NCBI GenBank assembly: GCA_015680685.1
Contig: MNCI01034697.1
Location: forward strand, 2,049,824 to 2,113,823
DNA from: Gnetum montanum
Lineage: Eukaryota > Streptophyta > Gnetopsida > Gnetales > Gnetaceae
Reading direction: 5' to 3'
Length of the DNA stretch: 64,000 nt
The notes under the pieces are model-generated. The model saw only the letters and a list, made by a program, of their open reading frames with translations. It was not told where the DNA came from and made no database searches. Shown piece by piece: positions 10,954-22,453 of the stretch. The position numbers and the translations under genes are program-made. How positions within the stretch are numbered: the first letter of the stretch is position 1; every line of letters starts with the position of its first letter.

Positions 10954-11931
10954 TGATGAGAGCGGTTACTCTAGCAGTTATTCTAATTATTAGAGCAGTT
11001 ACTCTAGTAGCTACTCTAATTATTAGAGTGGTTACTCTATCGGTTACTCTAGTGGTTACTCTAGTAGTTATTCTAATTATTAGAGTGGTTACTCTAGCAA
11101 TCTTTTTAGTAGTTATTCTAATTATTAGAGTAGTTACTCTAATTATTAGAGTAGCTGCTTCCAAGTCTATAAATACAGTGCCTAGGTGCACAATTGGAAG
11201 GAAGTCTTTTAGCAGTCAAGTAGTGAAACTCTTATAGTCTGTTTGAAAGTTTAAGTATTTTCCAAGTGCCTACAACAAGAGGTCTAAGTGTGGACAGATC
11301 TTTATTCAAGCATTATGTACCTAAGCACACCTTGTGTATGCCAATAAATATGAGCTCTTTGATTCATCCTTACAGCACTTGAGATTTGTTTTCTTACATA
11401 TTTCTTTTATTTTATTTACTTATGCATTTATTTTATTTTATTTTATTCTATTCACTTTACATTTCTATTATTAGCAGCAATTCATTTTGATCAATTAAGA
11501 AAATCATTAAATTACACAAGCATGACCACTTCGAGCATACGTGTAATGCTTGGTAACGTAGTAATGATTAGCATTTGGTAACCCCAGCAGTGTTGCACTG
11601 GTTCAAGATATGTACAGAAAGTGGGAATAGATGCTGGTGTTAGGATTAGTTAGAACTTAGTTAATGAGTGGTCAAGTTAAATTATTCACTTAGTTACCTC
11701 TCTCCTTCCCTACTAGCATAGGACATAAAAACATAAAAGTTATAAAAACTGCCTCAAGCTTACTTAACCATAAAATCATGACATACAGGTAAGCTTGGGA
11801 AGAAAATGATTAACCAACCCATCCTTGTTTCACAAGGGTGCATAAGTGCTTAGTCCTTGGAATTTGACCAGATCATGTGTGAAACGCTTGTATTCATATG
11901 GTTGAACATAGGGGCACCCCGCCTCTCATCA
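10954..11931 (+). repeat. Element A 3' LTR
   Basis: 978 bp, TGATGAG...CTCATCA, colinear with the 5' LTR but with a shorter TTACTCTA array. TATAAATA is at 11168-11175 and AATAAA at 11343-11348. Confidence 0.93.
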
Positions 11932-11936
11932 AAGGT

Positions 11937-13519
11937 AAGAGTGAAAAATCACTAGATTCCTAGCCAATCATTCAATTAGTTCATGGGAGCATGTGAACGT
12001 TTCCTACACTTCATGAGAGATACACTACTATATTCTTTCATTGTTTCTCATCCACATAGTGGAGATAGACCTATAAGTCTCCTTTCTGAGTGCAAGGTCA
12101 CATATACCACTACCAGTGTCATATAGCCTTGATTATTTCATGTTCTAATCATTAGTAAAATAAAACCAAGGTAACATACTATAGATCATCTAGAAGTTAA
12201 GATTCTAATTTAGTTTTTCTCCATCTATACATGTATGCACAACAAGTTTCCCAAATTTTACTTTATCAAAATCCTCTAGCTACACCAACCAGTCCCAATT
12301 CTAATGATGATTACAATGGCATGACCAAGAAATTGGATTCCTCATGATGGATATGATCATGGTTGGATCAAGGATTATGATCTTAACCCTAGGAACAAAT
12401 GAATTTAGGAATTGAGTGGAAGCAGCATTTAACATTACTAAAGTTCACTAAGAGAGAGACTTCTATGCCTTCATGGCCAAGGGTAGGGATGAGCAAGAAA
12501 TTGTCATGGACTATTACATTTTTAGAGTTAGGTGATTTAAGAAATAGGTTGAACATGAGATATAATTTACATGATTATTAGTCCAACAACCTATTTTGAC
12601 TTGATTTAAGTAATTATAAAATCATTCTATAGTGATAAAGATACCAAGTTATGGGGATAGATAAGCTTGGAGTTACATTGGTCTTTCCATTACCTCTTTT
12701 TTAAAAATAATTCTTCTTTTTTCATGATTTTTTTCTTTTATTTTTCATTTTTTCTCTTCTTTCTTTTTTATTTTTTTCTTATTTTTTTAATTATTTCATA
12801 TATATATATTTTCTTCATTTCTTCATTTTTTTTTTCTTCTATGAAAAGAGGATTTTTAGATGGTGCATGAGAATTATGGGAATGATTCAAGTTCTAGATC
12901 ATCACCTAAAGCTTTTAACTTGCACAATCATGAGAATTAAACCATCCTTGCATACCATGCATAGGTTCACAAGATCACAAACCTCTTCTAACCAAGGTAA
13001 TCATGCATGGCAAGCATATGCACCTTTATCCAATCACACTGATTAGACCCATTACAATGGTTAGAAGGGTTCTCAATAATACATCCTTTTCTTGTCAATG
13101 GTCAAGCACTCTTCTAGGATTCCAGAGCTTGTACCCCTATGGTATGAACCCACCACCTATGCATGGTTTTAGTAGTATTAGCTTTAACAACTCATAGTGT
13201 AAGTCTTAGCTCTCTGCTAAATTTGATCCTAGTTCATCATTGTTGGATAGAAGAAAAGTGTATGGGTGAATTTTTTGTAGGTGGAGATTACATCAATCAA
13301 GGCTCTACTTTAAACCAGTTAGCACTTTGGCATCATCATCACACCTATAACTCATCCATCCATCACTAGCCTATTAGATGAGCATTCATAAAGCACATTA
13401 ATTGATTTCCCCTATACACACAAAACACAATTAAAAGAAACATTTTTAAAAAATACAAAAAATCACCCCAAAAAAATAAACAAAAAAAAATACATATCAA
13501 ACAAACAAACCATACTATA
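11937..13519 (-). other. Flank between A and B, probably the 3' part of relic F
   Basis: About 1.6 kb without a supported gene. It has a T-rich tract at 12690-12840 and an A-rich tract at 13430-13500. Read on the minus strand, the A-rich tract resembles the T-rich start of the 3' spacers of A, B and C. Because B is bounded by a perfect target duplication, this sequence and the sequence right of 20380 were once adjacent. The right side carries a minus-strand gag (relic F), so this is probably its downstream part. Confidence 0.35.
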
Positions 13520-13548
13520 CCATTTGATGAGATGTGATTTGCATGAGC

Positions 13549-13628
13549 CACGATATTGTGTACGCAATATCGCAGCCGCCGTGATATCGCATCGTCCCCT
13601 ACGATATCACGTACGCGATATCACGGTC
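13549..13628 (+). repeat. CGATATCG palindrome cluster in U3 of B
   Basis: Four degenerate copies of CACGATATCG(C/T)G-type palindromes are arranged as two pairs, each pair joined by a GTACGC-like linker. The second pair reads ACGATATCACGTACGCG then ATATCACGG. It lies directly before the TATA box. Confidence 0.8.
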
Positions 13629-13640
13629 TGCCGCCAAATC

Positions 13641-13648
13641 TATAAATA
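13641..13648 (+). promoter_or_regulatory. TATA box of element B 5' LTR
   Basis: TATAAATA about 116 bp from the LTR start. The matching part of the 3' LTR is inside the N gap. Confidence 0.75.
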
Positions 13649-14427
13649 AGAGGTGGCACTCCCCTTATTTTTCATCCTAGGCTTAAAGTAGGGAAAATCT
13701 AGCAGATTGATCACTCCAGAGATAGAATATTTTCCATGTGCCTGCAATAGGAGTCCCCAAGTGAACAGATCTTTATTCAAGCAACATTATACCTGAACGC
13801 AAGTTGTGTACGGCAATAAAGACAAGCTTTGTGGATAAACCTTGCAGTGCATGGAATAGGATTTTATTACTTGTTATTTCCTACTTGTTATTTATTACCC
13901 TACAGTAGTGAAGGATGAGTACGACTTGATTACGAGCATTTACGGATGTGTACAGCTAATCAAGGAATCGGCTGCTCATCGCGATTAGATTCTCTCATCC
14001 TTTCCTCCTAGTTAAGTGCCTCAGTATGACCACTTCGAGCACATGCATTATGTGTGGTGATCCCAGTAACGATTAGTGTTTGGTAGCCATGGTTGCATAG
14101 TTTAGGGTGTGTACAATAAGTGGGAACGGATGCTGACACTAGTTAATTTAGACTTAGGTCATTAGTTAGAGTTAGCTAGTTTTTCAACCCTTCGCTCCTA
14201 GCATAGAAGACAGAAGAAAATTTAAAAGATATAAAAATCATATACCTTGGACTTACTTAACCATACACCATGACAAACATAAGTTTGGGAAGATAACGAA
14301 TGATTAACCCCAAGTGTTCCATGGGGCATGTGGGCATTTAGTCTGCGGAGTTTGATCAGATCGCATGTGCTACGCTCATTTCGTATGGTTGAGTCTAGGA
14401 CTAAGTGCTACGCTCGCCACTCATCAT

Positions 14428-14445
14428 TGGTGTCGTTGCCGAGGA
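14428..14445 (+). other. Primer-binding site of B (tRNA-Asp type)
   Basis: TGGTGTCGTTGCCGAGGA lies one base after the LTR. It has three transition differences from the tRNA-Asp complement. Confidence 0.88.
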
Positions 14446-14569
14446 CTAAGTGTTTGTACGCTGAATAGCACATAAAGGATATCACTCACATCGTTGTGAG
14501 CCTAAAAAAACCTTCGGGTTAATCAAAAGATAAAAATTATATAACGGTAAAATTAGCACATCGATAACA

Positions 14570-17500
14570 ATGCCTTCTTCTCATAAGAGCAACTCACCAC
14601 CTCAGGACCATACTAGAGATAGTCAGCAACATAAAACACATAACCAAAATCAACCAGTGCCTCAACAATATAAGATGACATATACTCATCCCGATGAGTA
14701 TATCCCCAACTTTACTTTTATTCTCCATCAAGACGAACAGTTGTGATGGAGAGATTTGCAAGGTAACATCTTGTTACCCCTAGGTCGATCAGTCCCTAAC
14801 ATGCTCTTTGGTGCTTTGGCACAGATTGGCATGACAAAATTGTATGTGAAATACATTGTGGATGATTTTTACATGAGGGATTATTATCCCATAGATGCCC
14901 AACGTATGAGGAACTTAAGGTAGGAGAGTCAACATACACTACTAAAGGGCAAAGGTCTGCACGTCCTTAGTGAAATAGGAGATGAGGAACCCCTTATAAT
15001 GGGTTCTTTAGCAAATGATGTTCCCCCTCCTAACGATGATGAGAAGGTTGGGTATCAGAAGCTATGATCAATGATACATAACCATGGTTCTAATGCCTGT
15101 GAAAACTAGATGTTCACAGAGGGAACAACCACTCATGCTAAGGATAGGCACTTAGATCGTCACCACAATCGGGGCTATAGCAGTCGAAGAGAAGGCAAGA
15201 AACATCATCATGGCGATGCTTCCCCTTCTTCTTCCCCTTCTTCACATCACTCACCCTCTCCTTCCACATCTAGGAGCAGCCATCATGAACATAAAGGAGA
15301 GGATAAAAGTAAGAAAAACAAAAGACCTCGACGAGAGAGTCGAGAGAGAGGACAAGGGCAAGGACGTAGGGAGAGTAGGGAACAACACAGACATCACAGG
15401 TGTCATGAAAGAGATGACCATGACAAGCCCCTACTCAAAACCTGAAGTATGCTTGACATAATAGAGGTAGTTAGGATTCCCACAAGGCATTTAAAAGATA
15501 GTCGGATCAAATGTTTAGACATGAACAATATCCCACGATTTGAAGGGGCATACAATGCAAATCCGCAAAATCATTTACAGGAATTCCACAATGCCTGTGC
15601 CTTGCAGAATATAGAAAATGAGTGGCAAACACTTAAGTTGTTCCCAAGGACACTCATCAAGGAAGCAGAGAGTTGGTACCGGTCCTTAGAACTGGAAACC
15701 ATCAAGAGGTGGAGTACGATGCTAGAACTGTTCAATGAAAAGTATCAAACATATTCCAGAGTGTCCAATTTGTGTAAGCAGATCCAAGGTTGGAAGAAAG
15801 GTACTCATGAACCCTTAGATGCTACCATGGCCCGCTACTACACACTGTTACATCATTGCCTGGGGCATGGATACGCTCAGCAAGATCAACTTTGCCACAT
15901 CGTGGATGGGCTAAGGCATGAAACTAGAAGAACCCTTGGGACTTACACCCAAGGGAGACTCTCACAACTTAGAGCCCATGAAGTACATTGTTTGTTGGAA
16001 CAAGTAGCAAAAGAAGAAGGTGAGCTACGAAAAAGAGAAAGTGCAGAAGAGTACAATCGTGATCCCTCTCTTCAAAAGAAGGAAGTCAAATTTTGTGATG
16101 AAGAGGATGAGTCACCAATCAAAGAGTTGGTGAATAGGAAAACCTTGCCAATTCAAAAGCTCACAATAGAAATAGCAGCTAAGGTAGATGACGTATGGAG
16201 TTCCTTAAACTCTAAAATTGAAACTTTCTTAAAAATTGTTGAAGAGTCTAAGGTAGAACAAAGTAGTAACAAAGGTAAGAAAAAGTGGAGAGATTTAAGC
16301 CCTGCACATAACAAGGGTAAGGGAAAAATCACTAACTCTTATGTGGCTGTGGACTCTGACACAAACGATGATGGTGGATGTGAGATCTGCCACTATGACC
16401 ATCCTAAGGGATGTTGCCCCATCATCTCACATCTACAGGAGTCTGGGGTGTATGTGCTTAATCCAAGACTCAACCAACGGCAAACACCCCGAAGGTTACC
16501 TTATCCATAAGGTAACCCAAGGTAGTTCCACCAACCACTAACGTATTATCCAAGTGGAACTCCACCACAACCCATCGGACAGCATCGACAGTGGCAATAC
16601 CAATAGTCATGGGGGATGCCATCACTAAAACATCAGTACCCTTACCGACAGCCTGACCCTTCTGGATATTATATGCAGCAGCTGATTTCTCCAAGTGACT
16701 CTATGAGTCACACAACCCCCAACCGTCACTACCAAGTTCAAGAGTACTTCAGAAGGACTCCTTCTCCTCCGGGAGACACTCCATACCCACACCATCCTCC
16801 AAATCCATCTGCACCTCTTCCACCAGTAGTAGTTCCCATAACACCTCTTGCTCCAACAATGCAAGGGGAACTTCCTCCTCAACCGTAGCAACGTCATGCT
16901 GCGAGAGCTATAAATATTCAACCTGCTGCTGGTTCTAACAACTGTAAAAAGACAAGACCCTTCTTCAGAACCAAAAGCCCAGAAAAACTCTTGCAACAAC
17001 AAGCGATTAATCCCATGTACACTCCTCCACCATCTAACACTTCGAAGCACCCTTCAGTCCAATAGAGCTTAACGCATACAGTTATGTTAATGCATACCAT
17101 AACCGACTAGATCAAGATAGGCCACCTTCCTAGAAAACTAACTGACCATGGAAGTCCCTTAATCTATTTACAAATCACCAAAAATAAACCACATAGGGCT
17201 CTTCTTGACTCAGGTTCCAGAGTTAACTTAATTTCACGAGAGATGTATCACGCCTGGAACCTGCCCCAACTTAAGAAGAGCAACATTCAACTAGAGCTAG
17301 CAAACTAGTCCATCACCATTCCCTTGGGATTGGTGGAGGACATCATCAGCACTGTGTGTGGTTGGTCTTACCCAGCTGATTTTCTGGTGATTGAAGTTAA
17401 CAACAATGAAGGGGACTTCCCAATTATAATGGGAAGGGCATGGCTAAGTACAGTAGATGCATGCATTAGGATCCGTGATCTTTCCTTAGAAATCTCTAAG

Positions 17501-17686
17501 ATAAACATTTGTGGAAAGATCAAGAAGAGGAAAGTTCCATGCATCACATACAGTGATTCATTGGGTGATGACATGGAGGAAATACCTCCATGTAACAGGT
17601 GTGCCCTTGAAACTTTACAACAAAGATGCATGTATGTAGCAACCACACAACCAGTAGTAGACACCCTGTGGTTGACAGCTACTTGA
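14570..17686 (+). pseudogene. gag-pro: Element B gag-protease, one frame with about a dozen nonsense codons
   Basis: Gag builds the particle and the protease cleaves it. The ATG at 14570 opens MPSSHKSNSPPQ. The same frame runs to the stop at 17686 with about a dozen stops and no visible frameshift. A Ser/His/Arg-rich N-terminal part (15110-15440) precedes an open 353-codon core at 15449-16510. The core holds the capsid-like region (SWYRSLELETIKRW, GLRHETRRTLGTYTQGRL) and a knuckle CEICHYDHPKGCC at about 16378. A proline-rich tail covers 16616-16888. The protease shows ALLDSGSRVNLISREMY at about 17200 and DFPIIMGRAWLSTVDA at about 17418. No RT follows. The long open core is the best preserved gag in the window. 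Confidence 0.9.
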
Positions 17687-19098
17687 AGGAGCAACAAAAT
17701 ATGCATGGAATGAACTGAGAAGAAAAACCATGCCAACAACAAAGGCATAGACACATTGAAACATGAGCGTCACCAACTTCCACCCCTCAACCTAAGAACA
17801 TTAGTTGGGAGAAGTTGGGCACTTCTATGAAATTCAAACAAACGCTCATTATTTCAGATCTCTCCCTTGCAACTCAGTCATGGGGGAGATGTCCACCTAT
17901 GCTAACCATATGGGGCCCTCAGTTCTTTTAATTTTTTATTTTACACATTTTTTTTTACACATTTTTGTTTAACACATTTTTGTTTTACACTTTCTTTAAC
18001 TTTTCTTGTTTTTATTTTACAAGATCGTTATACTTTTTCATTTTGTGTGTGTGTGTGATCCACCCTATAAGTTTGTAACCCAATAAGTGTTCGGAATGAT
18101 GGTATGAACTATTTTCATATTGATTGCTAATGTTTGGTTTTTACCTTTAAGTCACAATGTTGATACTAAGGTATGTTCTTTTGATATGGTAGGCAATGAG
18201 TTAACTTCATCCATCCATCCATCCACTAGTTCTATGGTCTCTCTCAGCTTGGAAATGTACAGTCCCCTTCTAATAAGAACTTAAATGAATTGGTGACTGG
18301 GCATTTCTTAAACTAAGAAAGGACTCAAGGATTGCAAAGGGTGTGACTTCAAGGAAACTTGATGCTTTTGTGTTGGCCATTCTCTTGGGGTGCTTGGATG
18401 TTTTCTTTTTGAGTTTTCTTACCATTCCGATGTTACCCAACTATCGTAAGCTAAGACAATAAAAATAAGAATTCTTTGCATGGTGTGGTTCTCACGCATA
18501 AAAACAAAAAACATAAAAAAAAGTGAGAATTCAAAGCACACCCCTTAGATGAAATAGACTTGGGCTACAAGCACTGGTTATGGAACCAAAAGTGTTCCCT
18601 CTAACTAAGGCCCTTCTCACTTCCCATTCTCTCCTTTGTTTCATCAGAATGGTGGTGACTCTTGGGGAAGGCATTCTTATTATCCAAGTGGATGGTTTAG
18701 CTGAATGCATTAATGCAAAGTCACTATATGTGGTTGGTTTGAGGCCAGACTTGGAATGGGATTTGCTAAGTCACATTAATCATGAAACACACAAGGGGTT
18801 GTACACCACCTTGTTCTTGGGATTCCATTCCAGTTTCTTCTCTCCATATTTCCCTTCATTTTTCACCTCATTTCTAGTTGTATCATTAGTGTATATTTTG
18901 GTAGATGCATTGTTTTCTTTTTGGTAAATTCTTACGGTTAATACTTTAACTCTTATTCCAAATGACATTCCTAGAGCCTACGAACTCTTTGAATGTGGGT
19001 CTGTTAGGGCATTAAGGGCATGCACCTACTTTGGGGAGGACCCATTGACATTCCTATTTGGTGCACCAGTTAAATTCTTCCCCTTAACATTTTGCAAT
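17687..19098 (+). other. 3' non-coding spacer of B
   Basis: No ORF is supported. A short stretch matches the post-protease part of A (ACCAACTTCCACCC; GGGAGAAGTTGGGCA), then TCATGGGGGAGATGTCC at 17878, then the T-rich tract and blocks shared with A: GTGTGACTTCAAGG near 18339, ACAAGCACTGGTTATGG near 18566, and CCTACTTTGGGGAGGACCCA near 19024. Confidence 0.75.
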
Positions 19099-19626
19099 NN
19101 NNNNNNNNNNNNNNNNNNNNNNNNNNNNNNNNNNNNNNNNNNNNNNNNNNNNNNNNNNNNNNNNNNNNNNNNNNNNNNNNNNNNNNNNNNNNNNNNNNNN
19201 NNNNNNNNNNNNNNNNNNNNNNNNNNNNNNNNNNNNNNNNNNNNNNNNNNNNNNNNNNNNNNNNNNNNNNNNNNNNNNNNNNNNNNNNNNNNNNNNNNNN
19301 NNNNNNNNNNNNNNNNNNNNNNNNNNNNNNNNNNNNNNNNNNNNNNNNNNNNNNNNNNNNNNNNNNNNNNNNNNNNNNNNNNNNNNNNNNNNNNNNNNNN
19401 NNNNNNNNNNNNNNNNNNNNNNNNNNNNNNNNNNNNNNNNNNNNNNNNNNNNNNNNNNNNNNNNNNNNNNNNNNNNNNNNNNNNNNNNNNNNNNNNNNNN
19501 NNNNNNNNNNNNNNNNNNNNNNNNNNNNNNNNNNNNNNNNNNNNNNNNNNNNNNNNNNNNNNNNNNNNNNNNNNNNNNNNNNNNNNNNNNNNNNNNNNNN
19601 NNNNNNNNNNNNNNNNNNNNNNNNNN
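19099..19626. other. Assembly gap of 528 N
   Basis: It covers the end of the B spacer, its polypurine tract and roughly the first 160 bp of the 3' LTR, judged by alignment of 19627 to the 5' LTR near 13686. Compared with A, more spacer is missing than 528 bases would hold, so the gap size is probably too small. Confidence 0.9.
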
Positions 19627-20374
19627 AAGTAGGAAAACTCTGGCAGACTGATCACTCCAGAGATAGAATATTTTCCATGTGCCCACAGTAGGAGTCCCCA
19701 AGTGAACGGATCTTTATTCGAGCAACATTGTACCTGAACGCAAGTTGTGTACGGCAATAAAGACGAGCTTTGTGGATAAACCTTACAGTGCATGGAATAG
19801 GATTTATTACTTGTTATTTCTTACATGTTATTTCCTACCTGTTATTTCTTACCCTGCAGTAGCGCGGCATGAGTACGACTTGATTACGAGCATTTACAGA
19901 CGTGTACAGCTAATCAAGGAATCAGCTGCTCATCGCGATTAGATTCTCACCCTTTCCTCCTAGTTAAGTACCTCAGTACAACCACTTCGAGCATGTGCGT
20001 TACACGTGGTGATCCCAGTAACGATTAGCATTTGGTAGCCATGGTTGCATAGTTCAGGGTATGTATAGTAAGTGGGAATGGATGCTGATGCTAGTTAATT
20101 TAGACTTAAGTCATTAGTTAGAGTTAGCTAGTTTCTCAACCCTTCTCTCGTAGCATAGAAGACATAAAAACATTTAAAAGATATAAAAATCATATACCTC
20201 GGACTTACTTAACCATACACCATGACAAACACAAGTAAGTATGGGAAGATAACGAATGATTAACCCCAAGTGTTCCATGGGGCATGTAGGCATTTAGTCT
20301 ATGGAGTTGAATTGGATCGCGCATGCTACGCTCGTTTCGTATGGTTGAGTGTAGGGGTACCTTGCCACTCATCA
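19627..20374 (+). repeat. Element B 3' LTR (5' part lost in gap)
   Basis: It aligns colinearly with 13686-14426 of the 5' LTR, including ATCACTCCAGAGATAGAATA and the CTCATCA end, with scattered substitutions. Confidence 0.9.
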
Positions 20375-20379
20375 CCATT

Positions 20380-21149
20380 GAAGCCATTTCATCAAGGAAT
20401 ATTTCCTCATAATTAAGTTTAAGGCTAGTACCTAACAAGCTCCTTGCTAAACTTGTTATTTAGAAGCATATCTTCCTTGGTCTCATTTATTTGAAAATGA
20501 TTATAAGAAATGGAATGAGTTTGAATCCTCACATATAGTTATATTCTTCTTTCTTTTATGAAAATTCTTTCATCTGTAAGATGATTAATTTATTACCATG
20601 GAAAGCACATGATGATTGTGGTACTACCCAATAATGTATGATGATTGAAAATGAGGGTACAACCTTGCATTATGGAACTAAACATGTTCCCACTATGGCT
20701 GATTTAAAATTCTATGTTGTAATGGTATAGAAGGTAATGCTAAACATTATTGGACTTGTGACCATTGAGATAGTTATGGTGGATATGGGTAATATTGGTG
20801 GGGTATTGCATGAGGTATGTAGATCATGGCCTATTAAGTTTCATTGTAGGAAAAAGGATGATATGAGAAAGATTATTACTATGTAGAGGAAGCACTCCAA
20901 GGGTTAGGTTCCATCCCTTATTGAAGTTGTGGCTAAAAAAATGGACCACAAGGATAAGGAATTTGATTGTGGTAAGGTCTCTTACTCCTTGTTTTATCTT
21001 TTCTAACCACTTTAATGAATTTATTTTCCAAATCCTTGAAACTTGATGTTATATTTTATCTTAGCACATCCCAAATCTTGTTAAAAACATTGGTAAGATC
21101 TTCCAAGGTCTTTTTCATTATCATGATTTCCTAAACAAGTGCTTTAATA
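20380..21149. other. AT-rich sequence right of B, unassigned
   Basis: By the logic of the CCATT duplication this joins 13519. No gene is supported. A plus-strand stretch at 20580-20980 has some reading-frame character but carries stops and I recognise nothing in it. Confidence 0.3.
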
Positions 21150-22340
21150 GCATCAAAATGTTGAATCTTATATTCAACATTTTTTTTACTTCCTTATAAG
21201 ATTGGGGATTTATGTTAGCTTCTCATACATTTGCATGCTTATGCCATTAACCTTCCAATTTATCTACAATATTTAACACAACCATAATTTGAGCAAGAAA
21301 CCTTCAATAGAGATCACCCATGACATACATATCCATCCTTTCATGATTTTGTAACCATGGTTCTTCTACTAGGTGCATTAATTATCATGTTTTCTAAACC
21401 CATGATTTGGACATTTATTGAGCAAGCAATTTACCATTCTATGGAAACATCTAATGATTCATTGGTATCTTACTTCCATCCTACTATTTTATTTGTAAGT
21501 TTTAAAACTTGAGCATAAGAATGAAATTTGACATTAAAAGCTTTTAACATGTCTACCCAAGAAGAGATGGACTTAGGTGCAAGATATTAATATCATGTTT
21601 TAGCATAATTAGTAAGTGTGTGAGGAAAAAGATGGAGTTTCTACCACTCACTTTTCAACCCTTGTAGCTTACAAGTGATGATAAATATTTGAACATGGAG
21701 TTGGGAATCATCATATAAGTTCTTACTAAATTTGATAAATTTTTTATATTTTACTCTCCTTAATGCTTTGAGGTGGGATGCAAACTACTTCATGAATTTG
21801 ACCTTGGTAGGTCCATGAAAATAATGGCACATCTAAGCCATTAACACCTCCATTCAAATTAAGGCAAGACAAACATTAAATTATGGACTACTTTGAATTA
21901 AGAAAATCATAAGTCATACCTCATAGACAAATATGCGTGGAACTCCTTACCCTAGAATCACTACTGTTTTCACAATGGAAATGTCTATAAGAGGGTCTTG
22001 CTTTCTTCTTAGCATTTACACATTCATACTCTTGCTCCATAATGATATCATGAAGCTCTTTTTTCAAAAGTAGCATACTTTAATTTTTTGGGTAACATGA
22101 GTTCATAATTTTCCAAATTCTTAATAAAGCCTTTATTAGACAAAGCCTTTTTGAAGGTAGAAGGTACAACTTCTCTAGATCCCTTGTAGAATCGTCCATG
22201 TTCATCACGACATCGTCTTAGTTTATCTTGATGAAATTTTTACATGATAGTAAGTGGTACCTCATTCACCATATTTTCAAAATTAATTTGAACCAAGGCT
22301 TCTTCTTTAACCAATTTTCATGGCTCAATTCAATCATGGT
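21150..22340 (-). pseudogene. gag: Relic F: degenerate gag on the minus strand
   Basis: Translated on the minus strand, the stretch around 21400-21690 reads KSEW-KLHLFPHTLTNYAKT-Y, then SWVDMLKAFNVKFHSYAQV and NKIVGWK-DTNESLDVSIEW. This follows B gag segment by segment (ENEWQTLKLFPRTLIKEAE, RWSTMLELFNEKYQTYSRV, IQGWKKGTHEPLDATMA). Many stops and frameshifts are present. It belongs to the same gag family as A, B and C but is much older. Confidence 0.65.
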
Positions 22341-22435
22341 TGCTTTGCTCTGTTATTTCCTACAAAAATAACAACTTATAAAAAAAAAGAAAAATTATGA
22401 ATGTACAATTATTTCAAGTCAATTCATCAACATCT

Positions 22436-22453
22436 TCCCCAAAAATGACACCA
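22436..22453 (-). other. Primer-binding site of relic F
   Basis: The minus strand reads TGGTGTCATTTTTGGGGA, a decayed tRNA-Asp-type primer site, with the degenerate gag downstream of it in the expected direction. Confidence 0.6.

Larger units (their letters stand above)
1969..11931 (+). mobile_element. Element A: complete Athila-like Ty3/gypsy retrotransposon, decayed
   Basis: The two LTRs are 1009 and 978 bp and both are bounded by TGATGAG...CTCATCA. The flanking 5-bp duplications are AGGGT (1964-1968) and AAGGT (11932-11936), with one mismatch. The order is LTR, tRNA-Asp-type primer site, gag, protease, RT, RNase H, integrase, non-coding spacer, polypurine tract, LTR. RT-RNase H-integrase order makes it Ty3/gypsy. 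The primer site and the RT wording (FMDDFS, TNLRLNWQKSH) point to the Athila branch. All ORFs carry stops, so it cannot be autonomous now. It is the only element here that retains all pol domains of this superfamily. Confidence 0.93.
13525..14426 (+). repeat. Element B 5' LTR
   Basis: 902 bp from TGATGAG to CTCATCA. U3 is very short: the palindromic CGATATCG block at 13549-13628, then TATAAATA at 13641-13648. AATAAA is at 13815-13820. The palindromes and the TATA context (TATAAATAAGAGGT) are shared with element C, not with A. Confidence 0.92.
13525..20374 (+). mobile_element. Element B: Athila-like element lacking RT, RNase H and integrase
   Basis: It is bounded by TGATGAG (13525) and CTCATCA (20374) and flanked by perfect duplications CCATT at 13520-13524 and 20375-20379. 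It contains a tRNA-Asp-type primer site, a gag-protease reading frame with nonsense codons, and then the same 3' spacer as A. Where A has 2.5 kb of pol, B passes directly from the protease tail (17686) to the T-rich spacer (about 17925). Such an element would need polymerase and integrase from a relative such as A. Part of the spacer and the start of the 3' LTR lie in a 528-N gap. Confidence 0.92.

Noticed and set aside
10943-11237. Similar repetitive open frames in the A 3' LTR
   Set aside because: Same array in the second LTR, not a gene.
12667-12870. Phe-rich 67-codon frame
   Set aside because: Low-complexity T-rich tract.
15210-15461. Second frame overlapping the Ser/His-rich part of B gag
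   Set aside because: Shadow frame; the gag frame continues through the same bases and matches relatives.
16470-17100. Minus-strand open frames opposite B gag tail
   Set aside because: Antisense shadows of the proline-rich gag tail, with no splice or promoter signals.
19026-19793. Long open frames across the N gap
   Set aside because: They consist of undetermined bases and have no coding content.
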